From positions 1,116,001 to 1,180,000 of the forward strand of contig NC_014762.1 in NCBI RefSeq assembly GCF_000183725.1: a stretch of DNA of 64,000 nt, in the 5' to 3' direction. Made by a program: the position numbers and the translations under genes. Position 1 is the stretch's first letter. Each line of letters begins with the position of its first letter. Shown piece after piece: positions 16,366 to 23,657 of this stretch. This DNA is from Sulfuricurvum kujiense DSM 16994. Lineage in GTDB: Bacteria; Campylobacterota; Campylobacteria; Campylobacterales; Sulfurimonadaceae. Below the pieces are notes generated by a model. That model searched no databases, had not been told where the DNA came from, and saw nothing but the letters and a program-made list of their open reading frames with translations.

Positions 16366-17241
16366 TTATTCTACCGGCATGACGATCGGATTGAATGCTT
16401 TGGTCGAAATAATGGCGTGCTTTCCGACACATAACAAATGTGCTTCTTCATTGCTCAGTACGGTACGAACAACGGACGAGCCTACTAGCAAGGTCACTAC
16501 GCTGATCGGAAAATCTTCTTCTATCTTTAAAACTTCTCCGATAAGCTGAAGCTTGGTACTCAGGGTATGGGGACTGAAAAATTCCAACGGATCGCCGACG
16601 CGGATGATTTTGCCCAGCTCAATCGACGCCATCCGGTCGGAGAGTTTAACGGTTTCGGAAATGTCATGACTCACCAGCAGTGTCGTGATTCCCAGACGCT
16701 TGTGCAGCAGTGAGAGTTCGTCCTGCAGCTTTTGGCGCATAGTGGGATCAAGCGCCGAGAGAGGCTCATCGAGGAGCAAGATCTTCGGATGGCGTACCAG
16801 TGCGCGGGCGAGGGCGACACGCTGTTTCTGTCCGCCGGAGAGGGTAGCGGGGAGACGCTCCGAGAGCTGCGATAGTTCGACCAGCTCTATCAGTTCGTCC
16901 ACACTGCGGCGCTGCTCGGCCGTTTCGGCGGCAAAAAGGAGATTTTCTCTTACGCTCATCGTCGGGAAGAGGGCGTAGTCTTGGAAGACAAATCCGACGC
17001 TTCGCTTTTGGGGGGTGAGATTGATCTTTTTGGTACTGTCGAACCATACCTCGCCGTCCACTTCGATGATACCGCTCTCAGGCTGTTCCAGTCCGGCGAT
17101 CATGCGCATCAGGGTCGTTTTTCCCGCCCCGGAAGGGCCGAAGAGGGTCAGGAATTCACCATCCGTGATGGTGAGCTCAAAACAGGCGTTTAGTGAGCCT
17201 TCGGAGGTATCGAGACGCTTTGTGATATTAACTGATATCAT
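16366..17241 (-). CDS. modC: Molybdate ABC transporter ATPase ModC
   Basis: ATPase of the high-affinity molybdate importer, 291 residues. Walker A G-P-S-G-A-G-K-T-T (about 35-43), signature L-S-G-G-Q-K-Q-R (about 133-140), Walker B L-L-L-D-E-P (about 155-160) and the H-loop histidine in S-H-D-I-S are all present. It is shorter than the roughly 350 residues of E. coli ModC, with only a short C-terminal TOBE-like region. Storage and sensing may thus fall to the separate TOBE proteins nearby. Its start overlaps the modB stop by 4 bases. Confidence 0.92.
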   Translation of the reverse strand: MISVNITKRLDTSEGSLNACFELTITDGEFLTLFGPSGAGKTTLMRMIAGLEQPESGIIEVDGEVWFDSTKKINLTPQKRSVGFVFQDYALFPTMSVRENLLFAAETAEQRRSVDELIELVELSQLSERLPATLSGGQKQRVALARALVRHPKILLLDEPLSALDPTMRQKLQDELSLLHKRLGITTLLVSHDISETVKLSDRMASIELGKIIRVGDPLEFFSPHTLSTKLQLIGEVLKIEEDFPISVVTLLVGSSVVRTVLSNEEAHLLCVGKHAIISTKAFNPIVMPVE

Positions 17242-17912
17242 CGAATCCCCCCTAACGATTTTTTGTTAAGAGTGTAAACCAGAAGCAAGATGGCAAACGT
17301 TACCGCAAAAAGGGTCAGGGCGTACTGGTGTGCCAGAGCATAGTTGAGCGATTCCACTTCGTCATAGATGGCGATGGAGGCGACGCGTGTTTCTCCGGGG
17401 ATGTTTCCGCCGATCATGAGGATGACCCCGAACTCACCGACCGTGTGGGCAAAGGCGAGAACGATCCCTGAAATAAGGCCGTGCCGGATAGAGGGGAGGA
17501 TAACCCGTATCATCGTCTCCCATTTCGATTTGCCGAGGGTATAGGCGGCTTCGAAGATCGATCGAGGAACTTGCGCAAGTGCCGACTGGATCGGGTGTAC
17601 CATAAAGGGGAGACTGAAAAGGATAGATCCGATCACAAGCCCCTCAAAACTGAAAGCCAAACGGATGCCGTGTTCGGTCAAAAAACTGCCGATCGCGGAG
17701 GCGGGGCTGAATGCCAACAGCAGATAAAAGCCCAGTACCGATGGTGGCAAGACAAGCGGCATACTGACAATCGTCTCTATGATACTCTTGAACCGCATAC
17801 GGCTGAAGACCAAGAATGAGGAGAGGGGAATGGCGATTACCAGCAAAATGACCGTGGTGATGGAGGCCAGTTTAAAGGTAAGCAGCATCGTATTTATAAA
17901 TTCAGCTTCCAT
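17238..17912 (-). CDS. modB: Molybdate ABC transporter permease ModB
   Basis: Inner-membrane permease of the ModABC importer, 224 residues with about five membrane helices. The cytoplasmic coupling loop E-A-A-Y-T-L-G-K-S-K-W (about 142-152) and the A-H-T-V-G-E-F-G-V-I-L-M-I-G-G-N-I-P-G-E-T signature split between residues about 178 and 198 are typical of ModB. It overlaps modC by 4 bases and the upstream TOBE gene by 11 bases. The matching ModA is encoded about 17 kb away in the same orientation. Confidence 0.94.
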   Translation of the reverse strand: MEAEFINTMLLTFKLASITTVILLVIAIPLSSFLVFSRMRFKSIIETIVSMPLVLPPSVLGFYLLLAFSPASAIGSFLTEHGIRLAFSFEGLVIGSILFSLPFMVHPIQSALAQVPRSIFEAAYTLGKSKWETMIRVILPSIRHGLISGIVLAFAHTVGEFGVILMIGGNIPGETRVASIAIYDEVESLNYALAHQYALTLFAVTFAILLLVYTLNKKSLGGIR

Positions 17913-18297
17913 GATGACCTCTCAGGAGTGATATTTCGCTCGGTTGAACCATCCAGCACACTTCATCCCCCTCATGGATATCGAGTGTATCGAATCTCAA
18001 GGTCGGGACGAGGGCATTGATAGCCGTATCGTGATAGTGAAGGGTAATCTGGCTTAGAACGCTCCCTTGTGAAATACGGGTAACAACGGCACGGTGAATA
18101 TTCGCCGTGGTTGCCGTATAGGTTTTGGAGAGGATGATTTCGGTCTCTTTGAATGCCAGTTTCAACGGTTCGCCTATCGACTCGTGGCACTGTTCGGCAA
18201 GGAGAAGATGAAAGTTGTCTTCCCCCACGCTAACGGAGAGAATACTCAAATGTTCAGAAGAGGTGATAGCGGTCAAAACGGCATTCAGAATGTTCAT
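17902..18297 (-). CDS. Stand-alone TOBE-domain protein in the mod operon
   Basis: A 131-residue protein of two TOBE-like halves: about 1-62 (N-A-V-L-T-A-I ... K-L-A-F-K-E-T-E-I-I-L) and 64-131 (N-I-H-R-A-V-V-T-R-I ... G-D-E-V-C-W-M-V-Q-P-S-E-I). It looks like the C-terminal module that is normally fused to ModC and is largely missing there, so it may act in trans on ModC or as a cytoplasmic oxyanion buffer. It is embedded between modD (4-base overlap) and modB (11-base overlap). The role is inference from domain type and position. Confidence 0.7.
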   Translation of the reverse strand: MNILNAVLTAITSSEHLSILSVSVGEDNFHLLLAEQCHESIGEPLKLAFKETEIILSKTYTATTANIHRAVVTRISQGSVLSQITLHYHDTAINALVPTLRFDTLDIHEGDEVCWMVQPSEISLLRGHHGS

Positions 18298-19142
18298 AAC
18301 GGCTCAATTCTCACTTTGATGTCGGCGCTCTGGGCGTTATACGGAGAAGAGGTAACGATCATATCGACCCCCGTACTTGCATACTCGGCAATATTTTTGG
18401 TACTGATCCCTCCGGTCGCGATAAGGGTGATATGCGGATAGTCAGCCCGCAGTATCTGCACCGCATCGGAGAGTTTGGTGAGCGGGAACTTTTCGAGTTG
18501 GAGGATATCGATACCGAGACGGGCGAACTTCAACGCTTCGGCGATGTCCCCCGCTTCCATCACGATTTTTTTCTCCGGGTTCGCTTTTCTGGTTTTGTTC
18601 AGCGCTTCGGCAAATGCTTCTTCGGAGGGGAAAAATACGCGGTGGTAGTCAAAAATCAAGATACTCTCGGAGAGGCCGAGACGATGGGCGACGCCTCCGC
18701 CGGCTTCGACTGCTTTGATGGCGATTTTTTTCGTAAACGGGGTCGTTTTTCGGGTAGTGGCCACGACGATATCGGGATTGATACTGCGGGCTAACAGTAC
18801 CGCCTCACGGGTATAGGTCGAGATCCCGCCGGCGTAATCGAGGAGGTTCTGGACACTCTTCCAGATGCGGTGGATGTGGCCCGCTTCGCCGCGTGCTTCG
18901 AGAAAGACGCTTTTAGGCGGAACCAGCGTCCCCGATTTCACGAAACCGTCGATCTCTAATCCGTAGAGTCCGCACAGCCGTACTGCTTCTTCGGTGCAGG
19001 AGACGACGAGCGGGCGTTCGCGGGTGGCAAAAGTGATCCGGGCGCGCTGATCGGTGATACCCAACGATGCCGTCGTCAAATCGCCGTAGGGGACATCTTC
19101 GGCAAGCAAGGCTTCCAATTCGTGATCGTTCAGGATGATCAT
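18294..19142 (-). CDS. modD: ModD, quinolinate phosphoribosyltransferase-like protein
   Basis: A 282-residue homologue of nicotinate-nucleotide pyrophosphorylase (NadC) of the ModD subgroup, found in molybdate-transport operons. Family features are E-D-V-P-Y-G-D-L-T-T near the N-terminus, the R-K-T-T-P basic motif near residue 133, H-R-L-G-L-S (about 155-160) and the A-T-G-G-I-S phosphate loop (about 249-254). Its biochemical role in Mo metabolism is not established. ATG at 19142 is chosen because it overlaps the upstream stop as ATGA; an in-frame upstream codon at 19157 would lie inside that gene. It may act on a pyridine carboxylate or another small ligand, which is speculation. Confidence 0.85.
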   Translation of the reverse strand: MIILNDHELEALLAEDVPYGDLTTASLGITDQRARITFATRERPLVVSCTEEAVRLCGLYGLEIDGFVKSGTLVPPKSVFLEARGEAGHIHRIWKSVQNLLDYAGGISTYTREAVLLARSINPDIVVATTRKTTPFTKKIAIKAVEAGGGVAHRLGLSESILIFDYHRVFFPSEEAFAEALNKTRKANPEKKIVMEAGDIAEALKFARLGIDILQLEKFPLTKLSDAVQILRADYPHITLIATGGISTKNIAEYASTGVDMIVTSSPYNAQSADIKVRIEPL

Positions 19143-19933
19143 TGTGCGCACTCCCAAGAGATGAACGCCCAGTTTACGGCACGCGGAGGATGATTTTGTC
19201 CGACGATGACGTCGCGGTAGTATTCGCGCGCTTTTACCTTTTGTTCATCGTTCAACTCATGGACGCTCCAGATCAGCGATTCGACAAACTCCTCTTCATT
19301 GCCTGCACGGACGCTTCCCCGACCCGTTTCGATGTAGTCGACGCGGGGAAGGTAGCCTTTTGAATAAAGGAGGATCGGGATGTACCAGTAGTCGGGTTTG
19401 GTTTTGACCTTTTTGCCGATGTAGTCTAGGATATTCATATCGACGAAACTTCCCCCGACTTTGTAGGTGAGGTAACATGCTTTGGATGCATGGCCGGACA
19501 TTTTGGCGAGTGCCGCGTCGATATCGGAAACTTCCATCGAACGGGAAGCAACGACGATATCGATCGGCGGCAAATGGCTCCAGTCATCTTCCCAACCGAT
19601 ATGATATGTTTTAATATTAGTCACCCCTTCACGTGCCGCATAGGCTTTTAGCTCTTCGAGCATCTGTGCGGAGAAATCGATGGCGATTACCTCTTTGACC
19701 AATTTTGCCAACGGAACGGCAAGGGTGCCCGGTCCGCATCCGATATCCAAAACCACTTCATCTCCGGTGAGTTTCATATGGGAGATGAAGTCGTTTACAT
19801 AGGGGCTGTTGATAACGGATGCCGCCATATCTTTGGACTTTTCATCCCAGTCGGTATTGGTTTTGCCTTTGAAATCGGTAGTGGCTTTATGCTCGCGGTA
19901 CATGGAGGCAAAATCGATCGGTTCTAAAAACAT
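19139..19933 (-). CDS. Class I SAM-dependent methyltransferase, first gene of the mod operon
   Basis: A 264-residue class I methyltransferase. Motif I is V-L-D-I-G-C-G-P-G-T-L (about 61-71), the acidic residue of motif II lies in A-I-D-F-S (about 84-88), and an I-D-I-V-V-A-S-R-S segment follows near residue 130. The substrate is unknown. It starts the operon methyltransferase-modD-TOBE-modB-modC, and all junctions downstream of it overlap. A ModE-type operator ends 27 bases before its start codon. The ribosome binding site is AAGGA. Its regular place in a Mo-transport operon suggests a role in handling a Mo ligand, but this is inference. Confidence 0.8.
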   Translation of the reverse strand: MFLEPIDFASMYREHKATTDFKGKTNTDWDEKSKDMAASVINSPYVNDFISHMKLTGDEVVLDIGCGPGTLAVPLAKLVKEVIAIDFSAQMLEELKAYAAREGVTNIKTYHIGWEDDWSHLPPIDIVVASRSMEVSDIDAALAKMSGHASKACYLTYKVGGSFVDMNILDYIGKKVKTKPDYWYIPILLYSKGYLPRVDYIETGRGSVRAGNEEEFVESLIWSVHELNDEQKVKAREYYRDVIVGQNHPPRAVNWAFISWECAQ

Positions 19934-19959
19934 AGGGTGTCCTTGAAAAAGTATTTTAT

Positions 19960-19980
19960 TGTATCACATTTGATCTAACG
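19960..19980 (-). promoter_or_regulatory. ModE-type operator upstream of the mod operon
   Basis: On the plus strand the site reads TGTATC-ACATTT-GATCTAACG. It matches the cluster motif TGTATC-N6-GATATAACG at 14 of 15 fixed positions. It lies 27 bases upstream of the methyltransferase start, where a repressor would cover the promoter. Confidence 0.8.
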
Positions 19981-19989
19981 TATCCGTTT

Positions 19990-20009
19990 CCTCTCCCTCC
20001 GAGGAGAGG
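19990..20009 (-). terminator. Hairpin after the 20.0-22.0 kb receptor gene
   Basis: CCTCTCC (19990-19996) pairs with GGAGAGG (20003-20009). It lies directly downstream of the stop of the receptor gene and just before the operator of the mod operon, separating the two units. No T run follows in the leftward direction, so termination may be partial. Confidence 0.45.
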
Positions 20010-20015
20010 GGAGGA

Positions 20016-21995
20016 TTAGAATTTGTAGCCGAGAGTAGCGAAAAATTCGCGTCCTTCAGTCGGGAAACCCAAATCGTATTGATAAAATTTATCGGTAAGA
20101 TTTTTGATTCCCACTTCCGCCGTGACGTTTGCCGTCGGTTTATAGATCGCTTTGAGATCGAACGTCGTGAAGGTCGGGCTGATGATATACGAATTGTCCG
20201 CTATTTGATCGTAGGCTCCTTTTCTAAATTTCATATCGCCATAGAGTGCAATATTTGCTCCTACATCGACTTGGGAGTAGGCAAAAAGTTGATGACGCGG
20301 TACATCGGTCCGTTTGATACTGGCATCGGTACGGTTTTTGACGGAGGTATAGGTGTAGTTTCCGCCCGCTTCGAGAGTATCGGATTTATAGCTTAGCTCG
20401 GTCTCGATACCGCGATGGTAGAAACTTCCGACGTTTTGATTTTGGTAAAAGCTCGGATTCGGAGCATAGAGTGTTTGTTGTATAGCATCGTCGACCCGTG
20501 TAAAAAAGCCGTTAAGTCGGGTTGAGAAGAGGCCGAAGTTTTTTTGGTAACCGAGCTCGTAATGGGTAGCCGTTTCGTTATCGAGTTCCGGATTAGGGTA
20601 AAGGGGCGGGATTTTAAGGGTTCGGCTATAGCGGTCTTTCATGGAGGGCATATAGGTTTTACGCGCGATACTGGCGCGGATTTTGGACGTTGAATCGGGT
20701 GAATAAACGACTGCCGCTTCGGGATTGAAAGAACTTTGCGTCTCCAGACTCAGAGCGCTGGCCAAGGTCGGATTGGTGTCGTAAATTTTGTCCGCATCGC
20801 GGCGGTCATAACTTACACCGCCGAGAATCTGCCATTGTGAAGAGAGGGTATAGACATCTTCGAGACCGACGGAGAGGGTGTGGTCTTCATAATTTTCGGT
20901 AAGGGTTTCATGGCTGGTGGCTTTGTTGATGTCATACCCTTTGTGGACATCTTTTTTATAATTGAGTGCAGCACTCAGGAAATGTTTTTCCAACTCGATA
21001 CCGTATTCGAGCCGTCCGCCGTAGCTGTAGTCGTCGTATTTGCTTTTAAAGGTCGAACCGAACGAGTTGAACGTCGAATAGGTGTTATTGGCATACGAAT
21101 AGAGTGAGTTTTCAAACGTATCGTAATAAGCGAGGGCTTTGATGTAGCCGTTGCCTAGATTTTTCTGTCCTGTGATAAAGACGGACTCTTTATCCCAGTA
21201 CGGCCAATCCCAATAGCGGACGCTGTTATAGACGGGATTTGTGCTCGGCGGCTGCTGTTTCTCACCGTTTTGGTTCGAGTAACCGATGGCGATTTCACTG
21301 CCGTCATCGGCGATGTATCCGGTTTTAAAACTGATTTTATAATCTTCGGTAGCGGAGCGAAGACGATCCCCCTCCGGCTGTGAAGCGCTCCCTGAATAAT
21401 CATCGCTCAGGCGGAAATGGTTTTGATCGCTATATACGGCTCCGAGCTGGGCATAGAGATGGTCTTGGCGTGTACCGAGATTAAGCGAAGCGGTTTTACG
21501 GGAGAGTGCGGTATCGCTATCGAGAACCATTCCCACTTTGATTTCGCCCTCCAGAGGTTTGGTAGGACGTTTGGAGATGATATTGATAACGCCTCCCATT
21601 GTATTGGCTCCGTACGCAACGGATGAAAATCCTTTTGAAACATCGATTTGGGCAATATCGCTTGTCAGGAAACGGTCATAATCAAAGTTTCCGTCATAGG
21701 GAACATACACCGGAATACCGTCGATGAATACGCCGACCCGTTTTGCATCAAATCCGCGGATACTGAGTGTCGCTTCATTGCGTGCCCCCATCATACTCAT
21801 GCTGACGCCGCTGATATTATTGAGCGCGTCGGCGACGGTTTCGCTGTTTTGCTGCGCAATGGTCTCTGCGCTCATCGTCTGTTCCAGAGGACTCTCTTCG
21901 AGCGGGGTATTAAGGACGTTGACCTGTCCCAGAGTAAAGGTGTCTGCCAGCACCGCGGAAGCGGCTAGAGAGATCAGCAACAGATGTTTTTTCAT
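20016..21995 (-). CDS. TonB-dependent outer-membrane receptor (receptor 1)
   Basis: A 659-residue TonB-dependent receptor. A signal peptide (about 1-17) is followed by a possible TonB box (F-T-L-G-Q-V-N-V). The plug domain (about 40-150) has S-I-R-G-F and Y-G-A-N-T-M-G-G-V-I-N-I, and the beta-barrel ends in the expected terminal Phe. BtuB/FecA-like receptors bring scarce ligands across the outer membrane with proton-motive energy. It is the last gene of the operon that begins with receptor 2 at 25727, 15 bases after the monooxygenase gene. The ligand is unknown; the ModE-type control of the operon suggests a Mo or W species. Confidence 0.9.
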   Translation of the reverse strand: MKKHLLLISLAASAVLADTFTLGQVNVLNTPLEESPLEQTMSAETIAQQNSETVADALNNISGVSMSMMGARNEATLSIRGFDAKRVGVFIDGIPVYVPYDGNFDYDRFLTSDIAQIDVSKGFSSVAYGANTMGGVINIISKRPTKPLEGEIKVGMVLDSDTALSRKTASLNLGTRQDHLYAQLGAVYSDQNHFRLSDDYSGSASQPEGDRLRSATEDYKISFKTGYIADDGSEIAIGYSNQNGEKQQPPSTNPVYNSVRYWDWPYWDKESVFITGQKNLGNGYIKALAYYDTFENSLYSYANNTYSTFNSFGSTFKSKYDDYSYGGRLEYGIELEKHFLSAALNYKKDVHKGYDINKATSHETLTENYEDHTLSVGLEDVYTLSSQWQILGGVSYDRRDADKIYDTNPTLASALSLETQSSFNPEAAVVYSPDSTSKIRASIARKTYMPSMKDRYSRTLKIPPLYPNPELDNETATHYELGYQKNFGLFSTRLNGFFTRVDDAIQQTLYAPNPSFYQNQNVGSFYHRGIETELSYKSDTLEAGGNYTYTSVKNRTDASIKRTDVPRHQLFAYSQVDVGANIALYGDMKFRKGAYDQIADNSYIISPTFTTFDLKAIYKPTANVTAEVGIKNLTDKFYQYDLGFPTEGREFFATLGYKF

Positions 21996-22010
21996 TTCAT
22001 TTCCTTAAGT

Positions 22011-23018
22011 TTAAATGTACGGTCGGATTTCGGTATTGAACCGAGAGAGCATCCACCGATTTTGACCGTAGTCGGTGGAAGAAGGTTTGAGAACAAGATG
22101 GATATTCGACAACTCCTTTTGAATGGTTTTAATCGTCTTTAGACACTCCTCAACACTGCCGATAATGCCGTTTTCGAAGAACTTTGCACCGTTGAAAAAC
22201 GCGTTGCGTTCTTCTAACAGGGCTTTATAGTTTTCCGGGTCAAAATGCGGCTGTATCTGTTCGGCTTGTGCGGCGCGCATACATTTGACAAAATGATCGA
22301 TGCCGGGGATCGCACCGCATTGCGCTTCATCTGTCGTTTCGGCGACGTAAAAGACCCGCATGACGACCATCTGCGGATCATGCCCGGCGATGGAGCGATA
22401 AAAGTTGCGTGCCTCGATGCATTCGTCCAACGAGGCTCCTTGTGACATCATCAGCCCGTACCCGTGTGTCGCGGCGAATGCGATGGTCTCTTCGGAAGAG
22501 AAGGTGGCTATATAAAAGGGAATCTCTTGTTGGAGAGGCAGAGGTGCGAGAAGGGCATTGTTGATGTGGACGAATTGCCCGTTATACTCTGTAGGTTTTC
22601 CGTGCAGCAGCAGATCGATCGATTCTACCGTTTCGAACATGACGATTTTAAGCTCCTCTTTGGAACGGACGAAATGTCGGGTATCGGGGGCAAATCCCCC
22701 CTTGGCAAAGCCGGCATTGATCCGTCCCTTTGAGAGGTTGTCCAGTACGGCGATACTTTCGGCGAGGCGAACCGGATGGTAAAACGGAGCCAGAAAGCCT
22801 GCCGTTCCCAAACGGATACGTCCGGTACTCGCTGCACAATAGGCTATCATGGAGGCGGGGTCGGGGATAACGCTAAAGGCATTGAAATGGTGTTCGCCGA
22901 ACCACGCTTCATCAAAGCCGAGTTCATCGGCCAATTCGACGAGATGAAGCTGTTCTAATATACTTTCATTGACGTTGCCCGAATAGTTTTCGGCCAGGCA
23001 AAATAATCCGATTTTCAT
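22011..23018 (-). CDS. Luciferase-like flavin-dependent monooxygenase
   Basis: A 335-residue LLM-class TIM-barrel flavoprotein related to bacterial luciferase, using reduced FMN or F420. Family features are L-A-D-E-L-G-F-D-E-A-W-F-G-E-H-H (split around residues 29-44), L-G-T-A-G-F-L-A-P (about 70-78), P-V-R-L-A-E (about 82-87) and I-N-A-G-F-A-K-G. The substrate is not predictable. It sits between a methyltransferase and a TonB-dependent receptor in one operon headed by a ModE-type operator. This suggests that it alters or releases a ligand of the imported metal; that is inference. Confidence 0.85.
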   Translation of the reverse strand: MKIGLFCLAENYSGNVNESILEQLHLVELADELGFDEAWFGEHHFNAFSVIPDPASMIAYCAASTGRIRLGTAGFLAPFYHPVRLAESIAVLDNLSKGRINAGFAKGGFAPDTRHFVRSKEELKIVMFETVESIDLLLHGKPTEYNGQFVHINNALLAPLPLQQEIPFYIATFSSEETIAFAATHGYGLMMSQGASLDECIEARNFYRSIAGHDPQMVVMRVFYVAETTDEAQCGAIPGIDHFVKCMRAAQAEQIQPHFDPENYKALLEERNAFFNGAKFFENGIIGSVEECLKTIKTIQKELSNIHLVLKPSSTDYGQNRWMLSRFNTEIRPYI

Positions 23019-23027
23019 ACCATGCCT

Positions 23028-23645
23028 TTATTTGGTAATCACGGCCCAAAAGCCGCTTTCGTCGTCGATGATCTGATATTCGGAGGGTTTGAGCGATGCA
23101 AGAATTTCCGGCAGGGCTTCGCGTTCAGGCTGAATTCGATCTTTAAACGGGCTGCGCCAGTCGGGGTTGCGTTCACTCATCGTTGCAATAATTGTCTCGC
23201 GCAGTTTTGCATTGCCGAATCCGCCGCCGATGTATGCCATCCCTCCGGGCTTTAGAATACGCAGTATCTCGCTGTAGGCCTTATGCCAGTCATCCCAAAA
23301 AGGAGATGATCCGCGGCTGATGACGAGATGAACATCTTCATCCGGCAAGGGAATAGCATGTATATCACCGCAGACTAACGCACTGCGTTCTAACAGATTG
23401 TTAGTAAAGGTGTAGCCGAATACCAGATCGAGCATCTCTTCGGATTGGTCAAAAAAAGTGATGTGCAAATCGGTTATTTTTGCCATTGCGATACCGAGAG
23501 CTCCTGTGCCGCATCCGGCATCGAGGCATCGCCCCTCGGTGATGGAGGTAACATTTTTAATCTGCTCGGCGATTACGGGATAGATCGGAGCGAATACTTC
23601 ACGGACAATACAGTCGAAACTTTGGGGATTGGTAGCGCCTTTCAT
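23028..23645 (-). CDS. Class I SAM-dependent methyltransferase in the receptor operon
   Basis: A 205-residue methyltransferase of the Methyltransf_11/25 type. Motif I is C-L-D-A-G-C-G-T-G-A-L (about 40-50), an acidic residue follows in F-F-D-Q-S (about 64-68), then G-D-I-H-A-I-P-L-P-D (about 93-102) and the motif III region L-K-P-G-G-M-A-Y-I-G. It is not closely similar to the methyltransferase at 19139-19933. It lies 12 bases after receptor 2 and 9 bases before the monooxygenase gene. The substrate is unknown. Confidence 0.82.
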   Translation of the reverse strand: MKGATNPQSFDCIVREVFAPIYPVIAEQIKNVTSITEGRCLDAGCGTGALGIAMAKITDLHITFFDQSEEMLDLVFGYTFTNNLLERSALVCGDIHAIPLPDEDVHLVISRGSSPFWDDWHKAYSEILRILKPGGMAYIGGGFGNAKLRETIIATMSERNPDWRSPFKDRIQPEREALPEILASLKPSEYQIIDDESGFWAVITK

Positions 23646-23657
23646 ACTCGACCTCCT

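Noticed and set aside
18330-18356. CGTTAT...GTAACG inside the end of modD as a further ModE site
   Set aside because: It lies within coding sequence, lacks the GATATAACG/TGTATC core and spacing, and fits a chance match.
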